Below, one piece after another: positions 1 to 7,400 of a stretch of 35,737 bases of DNA. Every line of letters starts with the position of its first letter. The stretch's first letter is position 1. The stretch lies in NCBI GenBank assembly GCA_964444625.1, contig CAYUHZ010000005.1:1-35737 (forward strand), read 5' to 3'. Origin of the DNA: CAYUHZ01 sp964444625 (lineage in GTDB: Bacteria; Patescibacteriota; Patescibacteriia; Patescibacteriales; GWC2-42-12). A model generated the notes under the pieces. The model was not told the DNA's origin. It did not search any database and was given only the letters and a program-made list of their open reading frames with translations. The position numbers and the translations under genes are program-made.

Positions 1-73
1 AATCGCTTCGCGATTTTCGCGGAAATTGAGTTGAGTTTTCGGACGGTCTGAAAAACAACATCTGGATTTTCAT
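1..73 (-). CDS. 5' end of an unknown gene, cut by the window edge
   Basis: Only the first 24 codons are visible, beginning MKIQMLFFRPSENST. The start is supported by a strong Shine-Dalgarno (GGAGG, minus strand, 84-80) six bases ahead of the ATG. It begins 17 bases after the stop of the 166-aa gene, so it is very likely the third gene of the same operon. Too little is present to assign a family. Confidence 0.55.
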   Translation of the reverse strand, partial: MKIQMLFFRPSENSTQFPRKSRSD

Positions 74-90
74 TTCTCTCCTCCTTTCGG

Positions 91-591
91 TTACCACGGA
101 CAATCCGTGGATATGGTGTGATGGATGATTTCTTCTGCGCCCCAGATCAGGGCATGATTTCCCCAGAACTCCCGCGCTAGCCTTTCCGCCTCTTGCGGAT
201 TTGGCTGTTGCGAAAAATTCCGAACGTCCCACGGCTCTGGCTGTGGCCGTTTCCCCACGAAAGCGGTGATCAGAACGTACTGATCAAAATCACCAGCTTT
301 GAGGATCACAACCAAGGTGCTACACGGCTCGGGCATACGATCCATGACGAACCGCGAATACCCAAATCGCTTTGGCCTCTTTGCATAAATTATCCGGTCG
401 CCAGGCCGAGTTGCAACACAGACGATTTCTCCAATGACTTGGCCGAAATCGACCTCCTCAATGAAGAATTCCCTCCCGGCCGATTCAATCCTACCGAGCG
501 CCTCCGAGAGAAAACGCCCGACTCCATTTTTACCGCTGAGGTGAGAATTGTGGCGGTCAACCACAACCTCACCAGACTTCAGACGCCACAT
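91..591 (-). CDS. Hypothetical protein, 166 aa
   Basis: I do not recognise this protein. A longer reading frame opens at 630, but the ATG at 591 is preceded six bases upstream by a perfect AGGAGG (603-598), so translation should start there with MWRLKSGEVVV. It has no signal peptide or membrane segment. The central part alternates beta-like stretches, and the C-terminal third is acidic and aromatic (VLITAFVGKRPQPEPWD, then EFWGNHALIWG). That layout recalls small single-domain proteins of the RelE/BECR or phage-toxin type, but no catalytic residue can be assigned. It sits 16 bases downstream of the small membrane protein gene and is probably co-transcribed. GC content is visibly higher than in most of the window, which fits acquisition by transfer. 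Confidence 0.7.
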   Translation of the reverse strand: MWRLKSGEVVVDRHNSHLSGKNGVGRFLSEALGRIESAGREFFIEEVDFGQVIGEIVCVATRPGDRIIYAKRPKRFGYSRFVMDRMPEPCSTLVVILKAGDFDQYVLITAFVGKRPQPEPWDVRNFSQQPNPQEAERLAREFWGNHALIWGAEEIIHHTISTDCPW

Positions 592-607
592 AATCCACCT
601 CCTCAGG

Positions 608-838
608 TTATTTTTTTCTGCCTCCGCCAAGGATCATCCTGATCCCAGCAAAGACAATGATTAACGTCAGACACGGTCCGATTAACGGCTGTAACGCCGT
701 GATGACCGCGGTGATTGCCTGATTAAGCGCCCGCTCAAAAAGAGTAGGGCTGATCAAACAAATCACAAACCCAACCCCCACCAAAGTCCCAAGGAACCTC
801 TGCGGGGAACCAAGAAAAAAATTAATCCATCTGTTCAT
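608..838 (-). CDS. Small two-helix membrane protein, possibly VirB2/TrbC-like
   Basis: The protein has 76 residues and two hydrophobic segments, roughly 16-36 and 45-68, and ends in a basic GGGRKK tail. The start is firm: a GGGAGG Shine-Dalgarno lies six bases upstream of the ATG. Size, two-helix layout and a glycine-containing second helix (AGIRMILGG) resemble pilin subunits of the VirB2/TrbC group, which often open conjugation-type operons, but there is no signal peptide and the similarity is only of pattern. A small phage holin-like or unrelated membrane peptide is equally possible. It is the first gene of a minus-strand operon continuing into the 166-aa gene and the edge gene. Confidence 0.65.
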   Translation of the reverse strand: MNRWINFFLGSPQRFLGTLVGVGFVICLISPTLFERALNQAITAVITALQPLIGPCLTLIIVFAGIRMILGGGRKK

Positions 839-975
839 TCCGTTCCTCCCTTGCCCTGTCTAAGACTGAGCAGTATCAAGAAGTTATATGATTTTACTAA
901 CTTTTTTTTGTATTCAATTGTAAAGAACTTCCATTACTATTCTGCTTTTAAGTCACCAGAATAGCTAGGACATTT

Positions 976-1065
976 CTGCCCCCGCACTAATTTTCTGTTT
1001 TTAAACGTAATACCTAATCTTATTAGATCAATACTGGATAATCTCGAAAAATTAGTGCGGGGCAG
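976..1065. mobile_element. Short inverted-repeat element without a gene (MITE-like copy A)
   Basis: The left arm at 976-994 (CTGCCCCCGCACTAATTTT) and the right arm at 1047-1065 are inverted copies of each other apart from one extra C in the left arm. About 50 bases of AT-rich DNA lie between them. The arm core GCACTAATTTT is the one bounding the GIY-YIG element at 2376-2667. The copy carries no reading frame of its own, so it is read as a non-autonomous derivative; an extruded hairpin with another role is the alternative. Confidence 0.6.
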
Positions 1066-1232
1066 TCTCTCCCAGCTAATTCCCACCTGAAATGCGGGAT
1101 ATAAATTTTTGTGTTTATCACATATATGCAAAATTAATTATTTCTCTCTCCTCTGAATCCACTAATTTATAATGAATTCGGAGAAGAGGCTTTCAAAAAT
1201 CGAAAGCCCTTCAAAAAAACCCTAAAACCCTT

Positions 1233-1262
1233 GCCCCGCACTTTTGAAAATAGTGCGTGGGC
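1233..1262 (-). terminator. Hairpin downstream of the LysM-like gene
   Basis: The sequence GCCCCGCACT-TTTGAAAAT-AGTGCGTGGGC folds into an imperfect GC-rich stem about 80 bases beyond the LysM gene's stop, followed on the minus strand by GGGTTTTTTTG about 15 bases later. It also shares the CCCCGCACT core with the mobile-element ends, so it may be a collapsed element rather than a dedicated terminator. Confidence 0.35.
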
Positions 1263-1340
1263 TTAATCTGGATTGACCTCCATCCTGATCAGTAAGGAGC
1301 GTTCTGTTATGGCCAAACGCACAAAGCCTTGCTAGTTTAT

Positions 1341-1925
1341 TTACAGGTCATAGCGGACCTGCCCTACTTGCCGTAACCCGGCCGGTGTCTCCCGCAAACT
1401 GATGCGGCAATCCGGCACGGTAATGATCCGGCTTTCGGGGGGAGCGGGCGGGACTGGCGGAGCCGGAGCCGGGCAATGGTTATTCACCACTACCTGAACT
1501 TCGACTCTCCGTCGGCCGAGGCCCAAAAGGCCAAGAAGGCCGAGCAGTCCCAGTGCCCAGGGGTTCATAACTAGCCATCCCCAAGCATCCGCCAAAATAC
1601 GGCGGACTCGCTCCCACCAGCTGGGCGCGGGCGGATTGGGTTTGACAACCTCAAGCTTCGAGGTGTCAATCCTGTCCGTTCCCCACCCGTCGGGCAGGTT
1701 CAAAACCTGGCCTGGTTTGATCCAGACCACGATCTTGTCTCCAACCCGTTCCGGCGCTGGCAAACCGGGATTGGCGGCGAAGAGAACCCGCCACTGGTCA
1801 CCGCCATGACCCGTGGCTTCCGTAATTCCCCAGAGCGAGTCGCCCTTGAGGACACGGACCGTAGCCGCCGAAGCAACTACGGGGATAAAACACACAAACA
1901 GAACGATTGCAAATATCTTCTTCAT
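1341..1925 (-). CDS. LysM-like secreted/membrane-anchored protein, 194 aa
   Basis: Residues 1-20 form a clear Sec signal peptide (MKKIFAIVLF then VASA-A). Residues about 22-77 look like a LysM module: a VLKGDSLWGI opening, an aromatic middle (QWRVLFAANPGL) and a closing hydrophobic strand, so peptidoglycan binding outside the membrane is inferred. A hydrophobic, Leu/Gly-rich segment (about 118-136) ends in RRR and may anchor it; a proline-rich stretch and a short C-terminal domain follow. The start is set by an AGGAGG Shine-Dalgarno five to six bases upstream. GC content is markedly higher than in the AT-rich DNA around it. It is transcribed towards the small membrane-protein operon, about 500 bases away. 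A cell-wall-associated accessory role is the best guess. Confidence 0.75.
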   Translation of the reverse strand: MKKIFAIVLFVCFIPVVASAATVRVLKGDSLWGITEATGHGGDQWRVLFAANPGLPAPERVGDKIVVWIKPGQVLNLPDGWGTDRIDTSKLEVVKPNPPAPSWWERVRRILADAWGWLVMNPWALGLLGLLGLLGLGRRRVEVQVVVNNHCPAPAPPVPPAPPESRIITVPDCRISLRETPAGLRQVGQVRYDL

Positions 1926-1984
1926 CTCTTCCTCCTTTTGCCCTGCATTATATGCTGGGCTTGTAGTGTTTTGGGTTTTAACTT

Positions 1985-2033
1985 CTACTGCCGATTAAAC
2001 CATCCAAATTATAAATAGCTTAACCGGCAATAG
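1985..2033 (-). promoter_or_regulatory. Inverted repeat around the -10 box of the LysM-like gene
   Basis: Arms 1985-1998 (CTACTGCCGATTAA) and 2020-2033 are inverted with two mismatches in 14. A minus-strand TATAAT (2013-2008) lies in the loop. This is consistent with an operator overlapping a promoter, giving a leader of about 75 bases, but no good -35 box is visible. Confidence 0.35.
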
Positions 2034-2040
2034 AATTTTA

Positions 2041-2340
2041 TGATGTAATGTGCGTCCTTATCTCTAAGGAAATTTATGAACATAAAGCGGGTTTTGAATG
2101 CCTTATGTTCATCCTATCTCCTTGTTATCCGTTTTGCTTCCCGCACCGCAAAATGCGAGATTGCTTTTGAATAACGAGACGGTTGATGGAATTGCTTTTT
2201 AGCGAGCCACCCCTTCCGTTAAGAAAAGATAAGCTACAACCTACTGGGCAATTAATTCAAGCTATCGGTATGTTGCGACTTGCTTGATTTTAAGATCTAC
2301 TATTATTTAGTCGATCTTGTTAATTCCATCCAACATACTA
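2041..2340. other. Structured non-coding DNA with crossing inverted repeats
   Basis: There is no gene, but the region is dense in inverted repeats. A 13-bp stem with one mismatch pairs 2076-2088 with 2100-2112. A hairpin AAGATC-t-ACTA (2292-2302) pairs with TAGT-c-GATCTT (2308-2318). GATGGAATT (2185-2193) is complementary to AATTCCATC (2322-2330), while GTATGTTG (2268-2275) is complementary to CAACATAC (2331-2338). The last two pairings cross, as in a pseudoknot. No known RNA family signature was recognised. Confidence 0.4.
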
Positions 2341-2390
2341 GGAGCGTTAGCAATCTTAGGAAATGAACTCTCTCCTCCCGCACTAATTTT

Positions 2391-2399
2391 TGCTATAAT
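2391..2399 (+). promoter_or_regulatory. Extended -10 promoter giving a leaderless GIY-YIG mRNA
   Basis: TGCTATAAT is a perfect extended -10 motif. The ATG begins seven bases after its last T, where transcription would be expected to start, so the message should be leaderless. No Shine-Dalgarno or good -35 box is present. The TG and the first bases of the -10 box are part of the left inverted repeat. Confidence 0.55.
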
Positions 2400-2405
2400 A
2401 TATGC

Positions 2406-2660
2406 ATGTACTACGTATATATTATTCAAAATGAATTAGGCAAACTTTATTATGGATTCACCGGTGATCTTAAGCGGCGGTTTCAAGAACATAACTCCCC
2501 GAATAACCATTATACTGATGGACATAATTGGAAGCTTATTTACTATGAAGCCTTTTTAGATAAACGCGACGCTATGGCTCGTGAAAAAAAGTTGAAGAGC
2601 TATGGCCAATCGCTTAATCATCTAAAAAATCGTTTGCGCTATTCACTTAGCAAAAATTAG
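2406..2660 (+). CDS. Small GIY-YIG nuclease (YhbQ/UPF0213-like), 84 aa
   Basis: The protein is one GIY-YIG domain. The GIY strand is YVYIIQ (residues 3-8), the YIG strand is YYGFTGDLKRRFQEHN with the conserved arginine and histidine, and the metal-binding glutamate is probably in YYEAFLDKRDAMAREKKLKS. Members of this family cut or nick DNA; the single-domain YhbQ-like forms are poorly characterised. The length is normal for the family. The gene lies inside 20-bp inverted repeats and its last three codons (SKN) are encoded by the right repeat, tying protein and element together. There is no ribosome-binding site, and leaderless translation is inferred. It is isolated in non-coding DNA between unrelated genes. 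Confidence 0.88.
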   Translation: MYYVYIIQNELGKLYYGFTGDLKRRFQEHNSPNNHYTDGHNWKLIYYEAFLDKRDAMAREKKLKSYGQSLNHLKNRLRYSLSKN

Positions 2661-2667
2661 TGCGGGA

Positions 2668-3032
2668 ACTTATGTCAGTCCATCTTATCTCCCAAAACAG
2701 CTAATACGCTCAAGTGCGGAATCTTATATCCCTCATCCGCTTGGGTAGTGGGCAGTCGGCCATGATTACATATCCGCCGCCCGATTTTGAAAAGAACGAT
2801 TAAGTTATAAAGAACAAATTTTTTCACTCATCCAACCAAGCATGGCTGTAAGATAAGTGAAGAATGATGAAGAGGAATTTTGTCGCTTATTTGAAAGAGC
2901 AATTTTTATGAATTCAATGTTTCTCTTTTTAAGTTGTTGTTTTCGCTTATAACCTTTCTTTCGGTATCAGCCGGAAAGCAAGTTATAAACTTTATGAAGT
3001 TTTTTCTCTCTCCTCTTTATTATTCTAGCTTG
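2668..3032. other. Non-coding gap with hairpins
   Basis: No gene is supported. Visible structures are GGGCAGTCGG paired with CCGCCGCCC around 2748-2784, a nested stem TTATAAC-CTTTC...CGG...CCGGAAAG-caa-GTTATAA (about 2948-2988), and AAACTTTATGAAGTTT followed by TTT (about 2987-3005), which could end a plus-strand transcript. None matches an RNA family I know. Confidence 0.45.
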
Positions 3033-3112
3033 CCCAGCACTAATTTCCGTTTTAAAAGAGCAGTGCCTTTATTCACAGGAAATTGTTTTTACGAAGTAAA
3101 ATTAGTGCTGGG
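3033..3112. mobile_element. Short inverted-repeat element without a gene (MITE-like copy B)
   Basis: CCCAGCACTAATTT (3033-3046) is perfectly inverted at 3099-3112, enclosing about 50 bases with no gene. The arms share the GCACTAATTT core with the GIY-YIG element and with copy A, and total length (80 bp) is close to copy A (about 85-90 bp). A CTCTCTCCTC stretch precedes the left end here and also precedes the GIY-YIG element. Read as a non-autonomous relative. Confidence 0.6.
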
Positions 3113-3120
3113 TGAATAAT

Positions 3121-3380
3121 GTGCTTAGCCTTTAGTTCTTTTACTAGAGACTGGGCTCATCCGAATTCTTGGTGATTCAGAGGATTGCCACTCGCTAGTG
3201 CTAGTTGTTTGTAATCTCCGGTCCTTTCCTTTTTGGTTGAGCAGTTTCGCGAGACTCTCTCCAGAGTTTTCTTCCCGCGAACCCTGCTACTCTAACTGCC
3301 GAGACAGGACTTTAGAAGATTTATTTGATGCTTTTATTGGAAGGCGCGATGTGTCTTTTTTTATAGCTTTTTTAGCTTGA
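3121..3380 (-). ncRNA. Putative structured non-coding RNA
   Basis: A near-consensus minus promoter (3387-3415) fires into this segment, which has no credible gene. It contains nested pairings: GTCCT (3221-3225) with AGGAC (3306-3310), AGCAG (3240-3244) with CTGCT (3284-3288), TTCGCG (3246-3251) with CGCGAA (3276-3281) and ACTCT (3254-3258) with AGAGT (3263-3267). I looked for tmRNA, RNase P, SRP and 6S hallmarks and did not find them. The 3' end is unknown; the inverted-repeat element at 3033-3112 lies just beyond. A decayed gene is the alternative, because a minus frame is open over much of it apart from an internal TAG. Confidence 0.35.
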
Positions 3381-3386
3381 CATTAC

Positions 3387-3415
3387 ATTGTATCATACTT
3401 TAATTTATTTGTCAA
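3387..3415 (-). promoter_or_regulatory. Strong sigma70-type promoter facing the structured segment
   Basis: On the minus strand TTGACA (3415-3410), a 17-base spacer and TACAAT (3392-3387) make an almost perfect vegetative promoter, with transcription expected to start near 3380. No coding gene with a ribosome-binding site follows. Confidence 0.55.
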
Positions 3416-3557
3416 TACCTTTTATCTATTCAAATGTCAAACTATACTATATTATGCTAATTTTAAACAAAATAAATTAGATTTAATTACCTATTTTATA
3501 GATTTTTTATGTTATCTTATAGCTTTTAATTATTATATTATTTATAGTTTTATTCAC

Positions 3558-3585
3558 TTGACTTATTCTGTGAATTTGCTATAAT
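3558..3585 (+). promoter_or_regulatory. Promoter of the TrmB-like regulator
   Basis: TTGACT (3558-3563), a 16-base spacer ending in TGC, and TATAAT (3580-3585). The start point near 3592 gives a leader of about 28 bases to the ATG at 3620. No Shine-Dalgarno is evident. Confidence 0.65.
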
Positions 3586-3619
3586 TAATAGTAGATAAAT
3601 AACAAATAACCACAATTAT

Positions 3620-4435
3620 ATGTATAATGACCTTTTTGCCCAGTCTGGGCTAAGTAAAAACGAGGCGGTTATATATGAATACCTGTTAAAAAACGGCGAA
3701 TCTCCGGCCTTGGATATAACAAAAAACACTCCCCTGAAAAAAGGAGTGGTATATGTAGCCCTGAATGAGCTAACCAGCAAAGGGCTAGTTACGGAAAAAT
3801 TACTTCCGCCTAAGAACCCGAATGTTCGCAATAAGAAAAAAATTGCCTATTTCAGTCCCGAGCATCCGGAAAAGTTAAGGGAATATTTAAGCTCCCAGGA
3901 AGTGAACATAAAAAAGGCGCAAAAAAACCTTGAAGCCAACATTAATGACATTGTGTCAAGTTTCAACTTAGTATCCGGCCGGCCGGGAATGAGATTCTTT
4001 GAAGGCATTGAAGGCGTTAAAAAAGTCCTTGAAGACTCCCTGACTTCAAAAACCACCATCAGAACCTATGCCGATGTTGAAGCGATAGTAAAGTATATTG
4101 ATAAAATCAATCAAGAGTACGTTGCAAAAAGAGATAAATTAGGCATAAAAAAACGAGCCATTATCATTGACTCGCCTTTTGGCCGAAACTATTTGAAAGA
4201 ATATCACACAAGAACTACTTATATAAAATTCATCGATCACAAATTATTCCCTTTTGAATCAGTCATGCAGATCTATGACGGCAAAGTTTCTTATATTACC
4301 CTGTCCGAAAAAAGCATGATCGGCGTAATTATCCAGGACCCGTCAATTTATCAGATGCATAAATCCATATTTGAACATACCTGGTCAACTTCTATTCCCT
4401 TTGATCAATTGCCACCTCTTTCAAAAGCGCAATAA
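3620..4435 (+). CDS. TrmB-family transcriptional regulator, 271 aa
   Basis: Residues about 1-75 form a winged helix-turn-helix of the TrmB type: SGLSKNEAVIYEYLLKNG, the DITKNTPLKKGVVY recognition region, then LTSKGLVTEK. A helical linker (about 80-115) is followed by a C-terminal effector-like domain (FFEGIEGVKKVLED, then RTYADVEAIVKYID). TrmB relatives are usually sugar-responsive repressors or activators; the ligand here cannot be inferred. The gene has a good promoter. Its 3' end overlaps the end of the convergent 1195-aa gene by 31 bases, and a strong hairpin terminator for it lies inside that gene. Its position beside the TrlF/GNAT island suggests, but does not show, that it regulates the island. 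Confidence 0.82.
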   Translation: MYNDLFAQSGLSKNEAVIYEYLLKNGESPALDITKNTPLKKGVVYVALNELTSKGLVTEKLLPPKNPNVRNKKKIAYFSPEHPEKLREYLSSQEVNIKKAQKNLEANINDIVSSFNLVSGRPGMRFFEGIEGVKKVLEDSLTSKTTIRTYADVEAIVKYIDKINQEYVAKRDKLGIKKRAIIIDSPFGRNYLKEYHTRTTYIKFIDHKLFPFESVMQIYDGKVSYITLSEKSMIGVIIQDPSIYQMHKSIFEHTWSTSIPFDQLPPLSKAQ

Positions 4436-7400
4436 ACTTCTTTTCCGCCTTTATCAAAGAAGTATCTCGTCATTATATATCCCTCTTTATTAACTAGCCT
4501 TTCCGAAGACTCAAACAATTCGTTTGAGTCTTTTTCAAATTTAAGCACCATCCTCGTCGATCCTTGGCGGTAAACATTACCTCTGAATCTTCGCTCATAT
4601 TCCAGCATCAATTCATCATTGCTCATATTGCGATAGTTGAATTCCTTGTTTTGCGGTTTTCTTTCAATGGTAAAAATTGTTTCGCCCGTGCCTCCATAAT
4701 TCGGCACCACACTATAAACTACAAAGCCGGCTTTCTCAACATAATAAGAACCGATAGCAGTTTCCGGATCGCAGTCCGCTTCAATGTCGTTCTGCGATGC
4801 TTCCCTGTCCAGGCTGGCTTGCATCAAAGCTGTGCCAATGGCGGAACCAGCGAGCGACGGCTCAACATTGAATGAGCCGAAATATTTCCGATTGCCATCC
4901 ATCTGGTCAAAGCGGTTAAACGCCAGGACGTGCCCTTCTTTCTTGAATGAATAAACCAAGGTTTGATCACCGGCCGTTCTGAGCTTATCAATAAACCCCT
5001 CCACAATTTTCTTCTGCAATTTCGGCTTATGAATATAATTCTTGCGATAGATATCGATCATCTCCAAAATTTCCTGCGCCTTTTGCCTCTCTTCCTGGCT
5101 AGCCTCAAGCGCGTATCGCGATACCGCTCCGCGGATATTCGCGCCCGGTATAAAAGGATTTTTATCGTCCGTTTCTTTTTTGCTTATCTCATCCACCAAA
5201 GACATAATCTTGCCATCGCCGGTAATACGCCCAATTGAATCGACTTCAAAAGTTACACCCTCCAAATCTTCGAAACTTAATCCACTCTTGTCAACTGATT
5301 TCCAAACGCTGGCAGTCAAAACCAACTCGGCCTTATATCCCTCAAGCTCGTTCAAAAGCTCCACTTTGCTTATTTCTTTGCCTTCCTTAATCATCCGGAC
5401 ATAATCAAGCAACAATTCATTCGCTTTATTTAGTATCATCCTCGACACTTTGCCAACCTCTTCGTCCTTAACTTCTTTTTGATTCCTGAACATTTCCCTA
5501 AGCTCGTCTTTGGTGATTGCCGTCTGATCAACCAAGCTGGCATAAACTTCAAATAATTTGTTGACTAACTTGGAGTCATCTTTTAAACTTTCTCCGATTA
5601 AGATAATATCATCGCCAGTAAACTGGCCTGATTCCAAAGACAAAAATGCTTTTACTCTATGTTTTCGACTTAACTCATTATCGCCCTCATTTAAAAAGCC
5701 TTTCACTCTCTCAACTTCTTCTATTGTTTTTGTGGACAAAAAATTAACAAATTGCACCTGTTCTCTAACCGAATAATCTTCAAGCTTTATTCCAAAATCT
5801 TTTTCCATCCTTTCTCTGATTGGCAGTTCAATCAAAGTTTTATAGGTAAGCAAAAGTTTGTCATATTCCTCTTCGCTCATGTCCTCTTTTTTAAATCCCT
5901 CTTTTTCTAATATTTCGGCGATACTCAATCTTTCAGGAGTATTCTTGGTTTCCTTTATTCTTTGCGACAAACCGCCAATCCGCTGGTTAAGCCAAGTAGA
6001 CATCTCCTGAAAATTTGGATAATGCGTAAAGGGCATTAATAACTCCCTATCAGATGTGGCGAGATAATCATCGAAGGTTCCGAACTCTTTTAGTTTTTCA
6101 GGAACTCTGACATCAAACTTTTCTTCAAATTCTCTCGTCAAATCCTCTGGCAAATCTTTTCTGAGATACAAATAATAACAGATCGTATGATGAGCAGTCG
6201 GATGAACCCTATTCGGATGTTGCATGTTAAATGAATTAAAAAAATCCAAGAGTTCAATATCTTCTGAAGCAAAACCAAAATACTTTTCTTTGGCCGCGTC
6301 TTTTCTTCGATGCAATTCTGTGTTCAGTTCGCCTCTCAAAAAGCCAACCTTTTCGGCTTGAGAACTGCTCAAATCCTCAAGTAATCGTTCCTTATATCTT
6401 TCTAGCTCACCATCAAATTCCGTCTTAGATGCAAAATTTCGGTCTAATTCTTTTGGAATCTCCAACCCTAACCTACTGTCAATTCTTTCCTTTATTTTTT
6501 TCGGCAATTTGCCTCTGATTTGAAGATAATATAAAAATTGCTCACTATCACCGCTGACCTCCGCCTTATCAAATTTATTCACAAAAAATTCTAACGTACC
6601 CTCAGGTATCTCGCCATTCTTTTCTCTTTCTTCCTGCGCCTGCTTCTCCGACTCCGCATCGAGCTGAAAAAAAGAATCAACCTGCCCTCCGGAAGTATAT
6701 ATCGCGCCATACTTATTATTAACACGAGTATAGCAGGACTCACGTGTTATCTTATCTTTGTAATATTCGTTCTCGGCTGACGATGGAATTATGTTATAAC
6801 TTTTTCTCAAATCATCATCTTCGTGCCGATCCTTCATTTGCTCACGTTCGTTCCAATAATAATAGCTGTCAGCGACATATCCGTATCTTTCAAAAATATC
6901 TTCTATTTCCTCATCCATTAAAATGGATTCATCCGTCGGGTCAATATCCATAATTTCATAAGGATCGCTTTCTCCCAATACCGGCGCAATAGTGTCATAA
7001 AAATGTTCCGGCCTCATGATATTTCTCCAATCGCCTTTTAAAAATAACCTTTTCTCTTTAACCGTGTAATCTTCCAACGGCCTTCTTAATACCTGGGCAG
7101 CCTTAGTTTTAATAAAATAATTATTCGCTCCTTCTCTAACCTCTTCAAGCAATTTAAACGCCTCATCGCCCGAATCTTCAAATCCGGTCTGATCGCCCAA
7201 ATGACGCAAATGATTTAAAATTGTAATCACTTTTAAAGCCTTTCCAATATTCTTTTTATTTTTTTCCAAATTACCTTCTAATTGTCTGATAAATCCGGGG
7301 CCATACAATCCCATATGGCCGATAGCCTCGCTGACCGTATGGCCACTGACTTTACCCGGGTTATTTAAAATAGCAGATAAAAAATCAAGCCTGACATCGC

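Larger units (their letters stand above)
839..1340. other. Non-coding gap with inverted-repeat elements
   Basis: No convincing gene lies here. The stretch holds an inverted-repeat element (976-1065), a hairpin at 1188-1208 (GGCTTTC/GAAAGCC), another at 1233-1262, and a degenerate look-alike of the element's left end near 1144-1173 (CTCTCTCCTC followed by CACTAATTT and TATAAT). On the plus strand, AAGGAG (1294-1299) precedes an 8-codon frame MAKRTKPC ending at 1335, which may be a gene remnant. A 64-codon minus frame (937-1131) runs through the repeat and looks spurious. Confidence 0.6.
2376..2667 (+). mobile_element. Minimal GIY-YIG element bounded by 20-bp perfect inverted repeats
   Basis: TCCCGCACTAATTTTTGCTA (2376-2395) is repeated exactly in inverse orientation at 2648-2667. 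The only gene inside is the GIY-YIG nuclease, whose last codons and TAG stop lie within the right repeat and whose -10 box starts in the left repeat. Two gene-less elements with the same arm core lie within 1.4 kb on either side. This is the structure expected of a tiny mobile element whose sole protein is its nuclease. No convincing target duplication was seen. Confidence 0.6.

Noticed and set aside
591..630. Longer N-terminus of the 166-aa protein
   Set aside because: The first 13 codons overlap the ideal AGGAGG site that serves the ATG at 591 and come close to the previous gene's stop.
937..1131. 64-codon minus-strand gene
   Set aside because: It uses a TTG start without a placed ribosome-binding site and runs through an inverted-repeat element; coding is unlikely.
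3121..3380. tmRNA, RNase P RNA, SRP RNA or tRNA
   Set aside because: No tRNA-like ends, P4 consensus, SRP tetraloop region or T-loop could be found, so the segment is left as an unassigned structured candidate.
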